Assembly (NCBI GenBank): GCA_019925795.1
Contig: CM034315.1
Span: 33,548,446-33,612,445, forward strand
DNA from: Dendrobium chrysotoxum
Taxonomy: Eukaryota > Streptophyta > Magnoliopsida > Asparagales > Orchidaceae
Reading direction: 5' to 3'
Length of the DNA: 64,000 nt
The notes below the pieces were generated by a model. The model was not told where the DNA came from and did no database searches. It saw only the letters and a program-made list of their open reading frames with translations. The first letter of the stretch is position 1; each line of letters opens with the position of its first letter. Shown here piece after piece: positions 24,424-35,521 of this stretch. The position numbers and the translations under genes were made by a program.

Positions 24424-26507
24424 TTTTTTAACCAAATAAACTTTTATTCCAAAAAAGTCAGAAAGCAGTACAAGATGATACGAAAATAAAAGTACATCAG
24501 ATAAAGGCCTAGAAATCAAAAGCAGACCAAGAAAAGACAGTTAAGGAAGAAGAAGGAGATCCAGTCGCGGACTCAGGTTAGCAGCTCCCCGCAATGACAA
24601 CACAGCCAGGCACGGGCCATCCATTAGTAACAAACACAAAAGAGCAGCAGCCAAAGCAACTACCAAACAAAGGCTTACCACCAAGGTTGCCAATAAGCAT
24701 GGCCAACAAGGTGGTAAGCAGAGAGCTACCTCATCATTGTCCAAAGCACAAGAAAATCCACGACAAACGAAACGAAGAAGGCAACCCAAAAGCTATTTCT
24801 TCTTAGATTTACTTTTACATTTTTTTTCCACCACCAACGAGAATAAGTTAATCATCCACGTTGTCACCCAAATCATCTTCAACAACCTCACAAGAAGTGG
24901 AGATTTTCTCATCCATATCCAGCCAATCATTTTAAGCAAAAATCGATTTATTTGATGACCAATCCAGATGAGCTTTAAATTCGGCGTTAGACATAACAGA
25001 AATAGGAATGTCCACACAATTCACAGTATGAATAGAGCCTGGAAAACAACAGCCACATCCACACCAGAAGGGTAACCATCCCCAGACCTAACACCTGAAT
25101 TAGCCACAACATCCGCAAAAGAATTGCCATAAGAAAATTCATTACCACTATTATTAACATCACAAGCACCTAACTCTATGTTAACCAATACCTGACAATT
25201 TTGTTCAACAGCCAAGATAGGAACCAAGTTACCAGAAGCAAATGACTGGTCCACCCTAGCAACATTAGGACTACCCGTAACATTAGCAACAGATAAGGAA
25301 GGGGAAGGCAAAGGATCAACAGGTAAATTCACATCAGAAACAGGAGCCACCACAGAAACATTTTCCAGACGAGTTAAAGAAGAGGATTGCGAAGAAACAG
25401 GAGAAACATAAGCAGGCGGAATACCCCCATCACGAAGGTCAACCCCAGCACCCTCATCAGCAGCAGAATCCGACAGTTTTTGCTCAACAGGTAAGGCAAC
25501 CGCCACAGGATTCCGACCCTAAACAACAGTGGTATAGATATTGGAAACTGAAGGAAACTTATCGTTATGCTTAGGAAGCAAAGCACCACGTTCTGAATTT
25601 GAATGACCAATAGACTTACAATTACCACAGTATTTGGGAAAATCCTCCATTTCAACTAACTGAACATAACCAAGCTTATCTAGGCCAAGACAGATATGAA
25701 CCGGATAATGTTTGGTAATTTCAATCTCCACAAGCACACGCGCTACAGACGGACAGGAACCAATAGTAGTAGCAAAGTCCGTCTTGAGGTGTTTACCGAA
25801 CAAAGACCCCAAGCCATGGAGAATGCGGGAAGAGAAAAAGTGGGGCTGCAAATTAGGAAAATAGATCTAGATAGGAATAATACGGATTCAATGTTAACAT
25901 CAAAGTATGGAGACCATTTTTTAAGATTCATATAGCAGCTAAACACAAAATACGAACAATGAGAAAATACCCTACTGTAATCTAAATCATTGCTCAACTT
26001 GATTGAAACATGCTTAGCACTAAGCACAGTAACAGAAGAGCTACCATTCAATTTGAGATTAAAAAAAATTTACGAATAACATTAATGGAAGGCCGACGAT
26101 CTGGGAAAAATCCAACTAAGGAAAACTCAAATGGCGCCACTAAAGCGAGCACCTCCTTCTCGGAAACCCAAATAGACAATAAACCATGGTGAGTGACGGC
26201 TTTAAGGTCGGGAAAAGTAGGCGAGGATGAACTAGAAGAAAGCACCTCAAGAAAAGACCGTGAAGAAGATTTACCATCAAGGAAACCAGGATCCTTCACA
26301 CGATTAACCGCCATGTCGACTGGAGCACGGACAGAGAAGACATATCACAAAAGGGACAGGCAAAACCCAAAAAAGGACATAGCAAAGGAAGAAAAAATTA
26401 GAAGAACCTGGACATTAGCAGCCAGAAGAGGCCGGGAAGGCCGACAACCCCCAAAGAATGAACCCTAGCAGAGCACGCAAAAGGGGGAACATATTTCTCC
26501 TTATAAG
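24424..26507 (-). mobile_element. L1-type LINE with ORF1 and 3' tail but no ORF2
   Basis: Target duplications bound it: ac(t/a)ttgataagtctt at 24409-24423 and 26508-26522 (15 bp, one mismatch). On the minus strand it starts at 26507 and ends in an A-run (T-run on plus, 24424-24429) after an ORF1 and a 3' UTR. Length is about 2.08 kb. There is no endonuclease or reverse transcriptase, although full L1-type LINEs have both in ORF2. Because a 5'-truncated LINE would lose ORF1 first, this structure needs an internal deletion or a non-autonomous ORF1-only lineage. Confidence 0.8.
24820..26314 (-). pseudogene. LINE ORF1 (DUF4283/zinc-knuckle type), broken
   Basis: It starts MAVNRVKDPGFLDG and continues through LALVAPFEFSLVGFF (DUF4283 RNA-binding region), LSNDLDYSRVFSH, FPNLQPHFFSSRILHGLGSLFG and LVEIEITKHYPVHICLG. 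A zinc-knuckle remnant, YCGNCKSIGHSNSE, has the last Cys replaced by Glu. A long Ser/Val/Asn-rich tail follows, to about 24820. ORF1 proteins bind LINE RNA. At least three frame changes (one in a T-run near 26050, one near 25870, one near 25021) and two or more stops break it. ORF1 of the plus-strand LINE at 52330 shows the same block order, so the two belong to related families. Confidence 0.8.
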
Positions 26508-26522
26508 ACATTGATAAGTCTT

Positions 26523-27539
26523 ATCAACAATAATCACCACAAATAAGATGCTGTTGAAATAAAAAATGACAACCAAAAAGAAAAGTAAAAAAGGAATAAA
26601 AAAAAGATGTAAATCAATTTATAGACTTTCAACAAATCAGCTTATGTCCACTTCAGAGTCCTCAACTTGAGAATTTCACTAAAACTCTCTAATACTAGTC
26701 CAAGTAAGGCAAAAATTATCTTTTCTTTTATGAGTAATGGAGAAATATTAGACCACTTTCTCCTAAAAAATCTCTAGCCATATTGGCTAGATCCACAGAG
26801 TACAAGAATGCCTTAATTAGTCAATAAACTTAAATTCTTTAGTCCATGTTAATCATTTCATCAAAATCTAGTATAAAACCCAAAGTCTGAAATCCAGCTC
26901 AAGTTTAAACCCTAAGGCCCTTTTAACTTTTTCCTTTTAAAAATGTTAAATTGGTTTAAATCCCTAAGTAAAACCTTTGGAATTACGTTTGATCATTCAC
27001 ATATTGATTAGACATATCACTAGAGTTTGTCTACCTAGTCATTTTGAAATCTTCCATGGTCCTCTAAACCCTAAACTTTAAAGCCTTCATCAAGCATTCA
27101 AAATGTTCAAATTTTTACAGTCCATGAAACTCACCTAGCATCTTTATTTAAACAACCTTGTAAATTTTCAAAGTGGCCTAAACATGTTCACAGTCATCCT
27201 TACAATAATTTGAATCGATTTTGGGTCATGGTTGACCATGGTTAACTATTGGTGACTTAGTTTGACCATGGAGAACCTTAAATCATAAATCCTTATTCCA
27301 TGCATAAAATATATTATAAAACTCAACCTAAATCCTAGGTTTGAACCCTAGACATCGTAAAATCATTCTTGATCATGCATAGACCTAAATGGACATATGA
27401 ATGAGCTCGATTGAACTGATTCATCACTTTGACCATTAATGACCTATAGGACCCATATACCTTCAATTATGCATATGGGTTCCTTTAAACCATGCTAAGG
27501 CTTTTAAAATCTCAATAAACACTAGACCACACTTGCTGA
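26523..27539. other. Intergenic DNA, no gene seen
   Basis: About 1 kb without coding potential. The words ttgaccatgg and gaccatggttaac recur at about 27230-27270. This may be a further part of the Ty3 LTR or internal region to the right, but I see no boundary. Confidence 0.35.
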
Positions 27540-27947
27540 TGTGAGGGCTTACTTTGATTTGATGTGGATATATACTTAAGTTTTCTTTGATATATAAATA
27601 ATGAAAGCCCACTAAATACGCAAGTATACGTGTCGAACAAGTAATAAAGTGATAGAGGAGAGTATGAATCCTATAAGGAAGTATTCTTCTTAATAGAACT
27701 AAACTATTATTGCTTAATCAAAATGCATAATTTATCCTGCTAAATATAAAATGGATGTTCTTGAGTTTTTTTCACTTAATGAAAACTTGCAAAAAATTTA
27801 GATACAAATGAAAATTAAATAATTTTGACATATGAAAGCAAGATGATATAGTTTTCTTAATGAGACTCTTATTTTTTAGATATGGACTAGTGCACATGCA
27901 TCCCAAGATCTCTGTTAAGCTTTTTGGGTAAAAAGAGAGGTTTTAAA

Positions 27948-28864
27948 CAACAACAACAACAACATCAAGCCTTTGTCCCACTACGTCGGGTCGGCAACAT
28001 GAATCCTTTTTCTCCATTTTGTCCGATTCAAAGTCAAATTCTCGTTTAAATCTAATAAAGAAAGATCATTTCTAATATTTTCTAACCAAGTCTTTTTAGG
28101 TCTACCTCTACCTTTCTTAACATAAGGAAAATCTAACACCTCTACTTTCCTAACTGGGTCATCGGAAGGCCGCCGTTTTATGTGACCAAACCATCTAAGG
28201 AGACTCTCTCTAATCTTATCCTCCACTGGAGCTACTCCAACCTTTTCACGTATATGCTCATTTCGTATCCTGACTCTAAGAGTAAATCCACTCATCCACC
28301 TGAGCATGCTCATCTCCGCAACACATAACTTAGTATTGTGCTTCTCTTTTAATGGCCAACATTCTGCACCATAAAGCATTGCAGGTCTCACCACCATCTT
28401 ATAGAATTTTCCCTTAAGTTTGAGGGGGACTTTTCTATCACACAACAATCCTGATGCATTCCTCCACTTCAACCATCCAACTTGAATTCTACTGATAACA
28501 TCCCTATCTATTTCACCATCACTCTGAATAATAGATCCAAGATATCTAAAATGTGTACTCTTAATAATGACTCGATCGCCCAAAGTCACAATCCCCTCAC
28601 TAGGTCTATTACTGCTAAAATTACACTCCATATATTCAGTTTTAGATCTACTCAAGCGAAAACCTTTAGACTCTAAGGTTGAACTCCAGACTTCAAGTTT
28701 ACCTTCAACTCCCTCTCTAGTCTTGTCAACAAGAAGAATATCATCAGCAAAAAGCATACACCAGGGTACATCCTCTTGTAAATGTCTTGTGAGAACATCC
28801 ATGACTAACGCGAAAAGATATGGGCTTAAAGCTGATCCTTGATGTAATCCAACCTAAAAGGTTT
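27948..28864 (-). mobile_element. 5'-truncated RTE-type LINE with perfect target duplication
   Basis: A perfect 18-bp duplication, aaaaagagaggttttaaa, lies at 27930-27947 and 28865-28882. On the minus strand the element ends in a (GTT)n tail (caacaacaac... on plus, 27948-27966) instead of poly(A), as known for RTE-clade LINEs. Only the last 0.9 kb is present. The perfect duplication and nearly intact ORF make it one of the younger insertions in the window. Confidence 0.92.
27981..28855 (-). pseudogene. RTE LINE reverse transcriptase, C-terminal part
   Basis: It reads MDVLTRHLQEDVPWCMLFAD, then DILLVDKTREGVEGK. The catalytic FADD box of reverse transcriptase is intact here (LFADDILL, about residue 17). 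Thumb and C-terminal blocks follow: CFRYLGSI-like HFRYLGSIIQ, WRNASGLLCDRKVPLKLKGK, VRPAMLYGAECW, MLRWMSGFTLR, LLRWFGHIKRRP and KKGRGRPKKTWL, ending VADPT. The frame is open for 273 residues but lacks the endonuclease and the front half of RT because of 5' truncation. Sequence to the right of the Met (to 28855) is still RT. It matches the LINE at 45674-48012 closely in order and content. Confidence 0.88.
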
Positions 28865-29699
28865 AAAAAGAGAGGTTTTAAAGACATTCTATAATTTTAC
28901 TATCTCCATAGAACCTAGAAGGTTTAACATCCTATGTCTAGGTATGCCAATATTTCATTTCAACACTCGTATTTGTTCTAATATTCATCCATCAAGGTAA
29001 TACATCATATTAGATATTAACTACAAACATGACCATTGTATGCATTAAATGATGAACATGAGATATTGAAAATATTTATGGAATAAATTAAAGAACAAGA
29101 GTCTACATTAGCACTTACTATGCGTTTACATAATTAGCCTAAACTTAAAGATTTAACTAGACATCGATGACACAGAAAGTAAACAGATACTTATTTCATT
29201 CATAAGAAAAATATACGGGAGAATAAATAAGATAAATTTTGCCATGAAGGATCAATTTAATTTCCCTACACTACTTCCAATAATAGAATTACTTACACAA
29301 TATAGACTAAGATCTCCTGAATGAAAGTATCTTACACTTTCTTAGCCTCCTTTAGACTTTACTCTAAGGGGGAAATTAGAGGAAGACAACATAAAGAATA
29401 AGACTCCACTTATATGATAGAACTCTCTAACAAAATAACTAAAAAACTATTTTTACAAGTGCAAAAATAGACTTATGTGCCATGATGCTCGATAAGGTTA
29501 CGTCGCAGTAGTATAAAAAAAATTAGCACCTTGATGATGTAATGCTTACACCATTGTGGTGTTAAGATAACCTGGCATGATTACTAGTTAAACAGGCACG
29601 TCTTTTACCTCAGTCTGTGTAGCTCTTCATTTTGATAATTGCTCTATCGTGGTGCTATAAAAGTTGAGCATAAGGTGATAAAAAGCATAATCTGGTGCT

Positions 29700-32600
29700 T
29701 GTTTGATTAAAAAAAATATAGTTTTGAAAAAGATTTAATTATCTTTGGGAGAATTAAAATTTTTAGAATTTTAATTTTGAAATTGAATGCTCATTATGAA
29801 TGATATATTACCTCAAAAGGTGAACATATTGTTCCCTGATAGGTTCAGATTATAAAATTTTAAATTTATCTTGATTATCATAATCAAACTCAGGAGAGAC
29901 AATATATGATCCCGGAGGATCAAAATGATGCTTAATCAAATGTTTGACTATGCTAATCTGGATAAAAGGGATTATTAATTTTATAATCAAAGTTATAATA
30001 GTAATTGATATATTTCTCTGGGGAAAGAAGTTATCAATCACTATTGATCATTTAAAAATGATGATAATGATTGTCAAGTTTGATTTTTTTAAAGATAATT
30101 AATTGAGGGTTTTGAAAACTTGATTTTGAAAATTAGATCTGAGTTTCTAAATCTCCTATGAGCGTAAGCCCTCACAGTTAATTACATCATAGGGAAACAA
30201 GAGTTTCCAATGAATACTCTTAATTAAAATAACAGTAAAAATTTTATTAAAAAATTTAAAGTTTGATGTGAAAGGAGGTAGGGATTGGAATTTATAAATG
30301 GGATTGGTTCAAAATTGACACTTATTTTAGGAGTCAAAGAGAGAAGGGTAGGAGGTATTTAGGATTCTGAAATAATTTAGAAACACCCTAGCCTATCCAA
30401 AGTATTGGGCTTAAATTTAATTGAAAGAGATTTAAGTTTGAATGGTTAATTTTATTAGAAAATTGGGATTCAATTCCTGGAGGTTGAGGTCTTATAGTCT
30501 GAGCTTGCCTCAAAACCTAAGTCTAAAATTGGTATTAAAAACCAGTGACCCGAACCTAGCTAATGCAATACAAGATCTGGACTTACCCTGGCCTGAATTG
30601 GGGAGCCAACTAAATCACCTAGGTGCTACAAAATCATGTGTTTAGTCTTTTATGTAAGAGTGGGTAGGGACGTTGATTAAGATAAGTTTAAGTAATTAAG
30701 GTTGACATCTAGAGCAAATATTTATTGGCCCCTTAACATATGTTGGGTATTTGTTGCTTAAGCTAAAAATGAAATTAAATATTTAGACACTTTTAAGTTA
30801 GTTTCTAATGCAACGCATGCCAGTTGACTCGATTAAATGCTTGAATCAAAATGAACAAGTTTTAAAATCAGGCTTAAAAATATATTTTATCCTAAGATTG
30901 CACAGATTCCCCTTGATAGATTTGCACCCTCATAGGTCAGGTGGTATGCCAAAAGCTACAGGTAGGGAGGTGCCTAACAAAAGGAATGAAAATGCAACAA
31001 GTATGCATATGAGAACTCCCAGCGGTCCCAGGGTTTACTTCTTAAAATATTAGAGTAGCTATGTGAGCTTAAATATTTTAGATTTAATTAAAATAAAAAA
31101 TATTTTAACGTCCCCTCATGAGCCTCTGATCGAGTTTTAGGCAAAATCAAAGATCGACATATAAAAGTACCAAATAACTATTAAAAACATGCAAATTTTA
31201 ATCGCAATCAATACATCAATCATTAATTAAATCAATTAAATTAAAATTCAAATAGAAAGTCCATGTGGCAAGTGCCACATAATTATACAACCCAGGATCT
31301 GTAGGAAAAGTAAAGTGGTCAGGTACCGCTGATGACAACCCAAATTCTACTCTTGAGACACAAGTCACTTTGAGAATTAGGATTCTTCTCGTTCTCCACT
31401 TCTTCATCCTTCTGTAGGCTCCTTGGATTCGTCAGGTCTAGATATCCAAATGAAAAGAAACTCCCCCTCGAATGGGGTGTTATCTTTCCTCTTTGGATGT
31501 TTTAAGATCATCTTAATTTGGATCTTTAAATGGAGAGGAACTCTCCTCTAAGGGAGGTTTCTTCCTCTTTGGATTCCATATTGGATGTTTAATCCCATTC
31601 TCAAAGTACTTTGAACTTACAACTCAATTGAAATTAAATTATATTAATTAAAATTGAAAATTTAGACTTAAATACAACCTGTAGGGTTATCCTAAGCAAT
31701 TTGAATTTAAATCGTGGCGTAGTGTCACCAGGCATGAGGAACAAAGCCTCCTTATGACATGTAGCCCCACAGCCCGGTGTAGTCCATCCTATAAACATGG
31801 TTGATATAATTTAATTAAGAATTTTATTTTATTAAATATTTAGGAATGATTTGATTTAATATTTTTCACTCCATTTAATTCATTCGTGGCGTTGTGCCAC
31901 TAGGCTCGAGGTACCAGGCCTCCTCAAGACACTTAGCCTCATAGCCCGAAGTAGTCCATCCTAGAAACTTCATCTTTGAAGTGTTTAAAGGGTTGATTGA
32001 GTGATTTAAATATTAATTTAATATTTTTTGGAATTTAAAATTAATTATCAAATTTGAAGTATTTTTCTAGATTATTTAAATAATTTAATTAAGGGGTCAA
32101 AAGTTGACTTATAGATTAAGCTTAAATTTTGAAAAGTTAGTATTTTTATAAAATATTAGACCTTAAGATGATTAGTTAGATTATAAGTTTGCTAGATTTG
32201 GGGTTTTCTACATTTAGTTAAGAAGGTTTGAAGTTTTGACTTGATTTAACTTAAGTTTGACCAAATAGTTGACTTTTTGACTTTGATTAATTTTTGAATG
32301 TTTAACATTTTTAATAAATATTAGAACTTAATTGGAGTTGAATGCCTTTGAGTTTGCTCGATTTGAAATTTTTTGGAATTAGATATAATTTTTCAAAGTT
32401 TAATAATTTATTTGAATTATTTAATTAGTTTAATTAAGGGCCTTTTATTAATTTTGCTCCAAATGAACTCTCAACTCCTTAAAATCAACTCCAAAGGTCA
32501 GAAATGACCTAAGGAGAGATTCCTAAGTGTTTGGGAATGTTTTTGGAAATTTTAATTATTTATAATTAATTAAATTAATTAAATATTAAATTTTAATTAA

Positions 32601-33173
32601 AGTTAAACTAAACTCAAATTTGATGTCCAATCAAGGGGCTTTTAATTTTCTTGAGTTAAGGGCTTAATTCTGGTTAATTTAAGATATTATTTATATTTTT
32701 AGATTTAAACTTAATTTATTAGAATTTTTGAAAGTTTAAATGTTTAATTAAGAGATTAACTTAAGTTGATTAATTAAGGGTCTTAATGAATTTTAAAATT
32801 TCTAGAAATTTTCCTAGGGCAGAGAATGTCACTAAATTTAAATGTCTTAAATTTTATGTCAAAAGAATGTGTGTCCTAATTATTTATTTTTTTTAAAAGT
32901 TCACTAAGCATGGGTCCTTAATTATTATCCTTATGGTGTTATTAGGTTAGATAGGTTTGAATCAAAGTTCACCTAACCCTTAACATACTTATGCATGCAT
33001 GCACAAGCATCACAATCAATTCCTAAGAATTAGGAGAGCCTAAACTAAGTCTATGTGTGTGTAACCTAAGCATGCAAAGAATTGAAAATAATTAATATAA
33101 ATAATAACTTGATTAGTGAATAATTAGAATACAACTTTCCACTAACCCTTCCCAAGATTTCTGTCCACATATG
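29700..33173 (-). repeat. Long non-coding repeat, copy B (first part)
   Basis: Minus-strand copy of the repeat described at 7190-12607. It starts TGTTTGATT at 29700. Counterparts of A are seen at 29820-30010 (gatcccggaggatca), 30895-30990 (cctcataggtcaggtggt), 31730-31960 (two gtagtccatcc blocks) and 33000-33060 (aattaggagagcctaaac). It is cut at 33173 by the Sirevirus-like element and resumes at 43500. No ORF resembles a known protein. Confidence 0.72.
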
Positions 33174-35183
33174 TGAAAGTACGAGATGCGCCAAGAGGGG
33201 GGGGTGAATTCGTATTTTAAAAATTTGACCCTACACAAGAGTTCTAATTTTTTTGTATTTTCAAAATATAATTTAACGACCAATGTGCGGAAGCAAATAC
33301 AACGATCACAACGATAAAATTGATAGTTCAATTTTGGATTTTACACTACGAGATTTAAATATTGATTTTTCACCAAGCAATTAAAACGCATAAATTTAAA
33401 AGCATGAAAAGTAAAGTACGGTAAACAGGAAAAAACACACTAGAGATTTTTATAGTGGTTCGGTCACTTGACCTACGTCCACTCCCCGGAGTCCTCTACT
33501 CCGGGATTTGCACTAGTAAAAGTTGACTCTCCTTTTGCCCCCACAGCAAGGCGGAGAAGCCTTTACAATACTCACTTTCACCTCCCTCGGTGCGGCGGAA
33601 TACCAAACGCTATGTCACCCTCCCGGTGACGGCAGCGGACCTTCTCCTTTTTCTCCCTCCTGGAGATGGTAGAGTACCTTGGCAATGTTGATCTTGAAGT
33701 GACTCTTCCCTCGAGAACTTTCTTGAAGCTTCCAAAGCCACAAGAGGAGCAAAGCATGCAGCTAGCTTGGAGCCACCATGTGATCCCCTCACACTACTTC
33801 TCCCTCACGCTCAAGCTCACCTTCACCTTCCTCTCTCAAGCTCTAGAACTCTCCAAAAACTTCTCTCTACCAAATCTCCTTCTTTTTCCTCCAAGCCTCT
33901 CACAGCAAAAGGATTGATCAACAACTCCCTAAAGAAAATTTTAAGTTGTATTTATATCAGGCTTCAGAAAACCCTAAAAGTTTCAACTTTTGCGTTTCTG
34001 ATCGTACAGTACGATTTATAATCGTACAGTACAATCAGTTCAATTACAGCTCCATCCAGTATGAGTACAGACGAACAGTTATCAAATTTTATTCATATCG
34101 TACTGTACGATACGTATATCATCCAGGACGATACTGTTGATTCGTACTGTTCGTACAGGACGAACTATGGGACAATCCTCGGGACGAAAGAATTCGTCTC
34201 TGTCAGTCATCCAGCACTCCTTGAATCGTACAGTACGATTAGTGTTTTTCAGGATATCGTCCTGTACGATACGAATATCGTCCAGGATAAATAGAACAAA
34301 AATTCTTGGGATCGTCTGGTACGATCGATGGGACGAAGAAAATCGTCTCTGTCGGTCGTCCAGCACTCCACCAATCGTACAGTACGATTTGTTCATTTCT
34401 TGATATCATCCTGTATGATATGAATATCGTCCAGGACGATCAGAACAAACAAACTTTGGTTTCGTCTGGTATGATCTCTGGGACGAATAAAATTGTCTCT
34501 GTCAGTCGTACAGTATGATATAGTATCGTACAGTACGATCGACATATAAATTAGAAACCAACGTTTATTTCCTGATTAGGGAGATAATTTTGGCAAGTTT
34601 TAATTAATCGTACTGTACGATCCATATCGTACAGTACGAACAGCTCAGAAAAACAAATTCAAAAACTTACCAAACTTATTCTGGCGGCTAGGGTTTCACA
34701 ATTTCATATTATCGTACAGTACGATATTTATCGTACAGTACGATATTTATCGTACAGTACGATATTTATCGTACAGTACGATAAGTTTGTAAACTTAATC
34801 ATTAGAAAATTAGCCATTAGCCTGAGTATTTTTAATTAATCGTACAGTACGATCTAAGGTCGTACAGTACGATGTAAAAAAAAATTTATCATTTTTAAAA
34901 AAAATTCTCCCCCTGTGTGTGTGCATGGTTGCTCCTTTCACATGCATGCTTCTGTGGCAGACTCAAAAAAATAAAAATAAAGAAATAAAAATTACAGACT
35001 CTTCAACATCCTATTCTACCCGGTTTGAGTCTCCAGCAATCTTTAGCAGTGTGCATCTGACCTGAAATGTTAGTGCTCATATACAAAGATTAAACATTTG
35101 TAATCTAACGGAAGTCTATATTTACTCAGTAAATATTAGTTGTCACCATCAAAATTAAGTGCTCGGGATCCTGGATTTCAACA
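33174..35183 (-). repeat. Sirevirus 3' LTR (2010 bp)
   Basis: It differs from its partner at 41524-43494 by about 54 substitutions counted by eye, one G in a G-run, and two extra copies of a 19-bp unit (atttatcgtacagtacgat); these length changes account for the whole 39-bp difference. Most substitutions are C/T or G/A, many inside the palindromes. A TATA-like box on the minus strand (TATAAATA) is at 33949-33956. Open frames inside are by chance. Confidence 0.95.
34002..34873. promoter_or_regulatory. Palindrome array in the 3' LTR
   Basis: By eye about 13 exact copies of TCGTACAGTACGA or its complement form TCGTACTGTACGA, plus variants such as TCGTCCAGGACGA and single-base derivatives. Four copies at 34712-34781 are spaced exactly 19 bp apart. 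In the element's sense the array lies just upstream of the TATA box, in U3. Confidence 0.9.
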
Positions 35184-35198
35184 ATCTCCCCCTTTTTG
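35184..35198 (-). other. Polypurine tract of the Sirevirus
   Basis: Minus strand reads AAAAAGGGGGAGAT directly against the 3' LTR. This is the expected primer for plus-strand DNA synthesis. A near-copy lies at 35429-35442 (AAAAGGGGGAGAC). Repeated polypurine tracts are reported for Sireviruses. Confidence 0.85.
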
Positions 35199-35428
35199 AT
35201 GGTGTCAAATAATATTTTCTGATGGATAGATGTTCTGACTTCTTTAGCTCCCCCTCAGAAGAGTAGCTTATTAATTTTCAAATAGGAGGAGAAGAAACAG
35301 GTTTTTCTTTTTTTTTATTATAACATAAATAAAACAACAAGATAGAAAAAAAACAAATGTACTGAGAACATAAACAACCAATAGCATTTAATAGTAAGCA
35401 AAAAACATAATACAGAACACACAGAAAA

Positions 35429-35442
35429 GTCTCCCCCTTTTG
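35429..35442 (-). other. Second polypurine tract
   Basis: Minus strand reads ggtgttgtcaaaagggggag, echoing the tract at the LTR and its upstream gacaccatcaaaaagg. It lies between the envelope-like ORF and the 3' LTR, about 245 bp inside. Confidence 0.7.
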
Positions 35443-35521
35443 ACAACACCAAAAAGGGAAGAAAAAGAAAAAAAATAAGTACACTGATAATAAAACAGAA
35501 AACAGAAACATCTACAACAAC

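Larger units (their letters stand above)
27540..29699 (-). repeat. Ty3-type LTR, minus orientation, interrupted by a LINE
   Basis: The stretches 27590-27790 and 28883-29480 match the reverse complement of parts of the plus-strand LTR at 14327-15790 (for example the tctcctctatcac block and the gttagagagttc block). A LINE occupies 27948-28864. The right edge at 29699 is where copy B of the long repeat starts. Ends are not defined to the base. Confidence 0.5.

Noticed and set aside
24541..24789. 82-residue minus-strand ORF with Cys/Leu-rich sequence
   Set aside because: It lies in the 3' UTR of the half-LINE and has no ORF2 features; a chance frame.
33610..33792. 60-residue minus-strand ORF in both LTRs
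   Set aside because: Too short and overlapping the leader region; no motif. It could be a leader ORF but nothing supports translation.
33666..33917. Plus-strand ORF in the LTR (and its twin at 42015-42254)
   Set aside because: It lies antisense within R/U5 of the LTR, resembles no known protein, and is conserved only because the LTRs are copies.
34002..34873. Regularly spaced palindromes resembling a CRISPR array
   Set aside because: Spacing is irregular except for four 19-bp units, the spacers are not unique unit-length sequences, and the array sits in a plant LTR with no cas genes.
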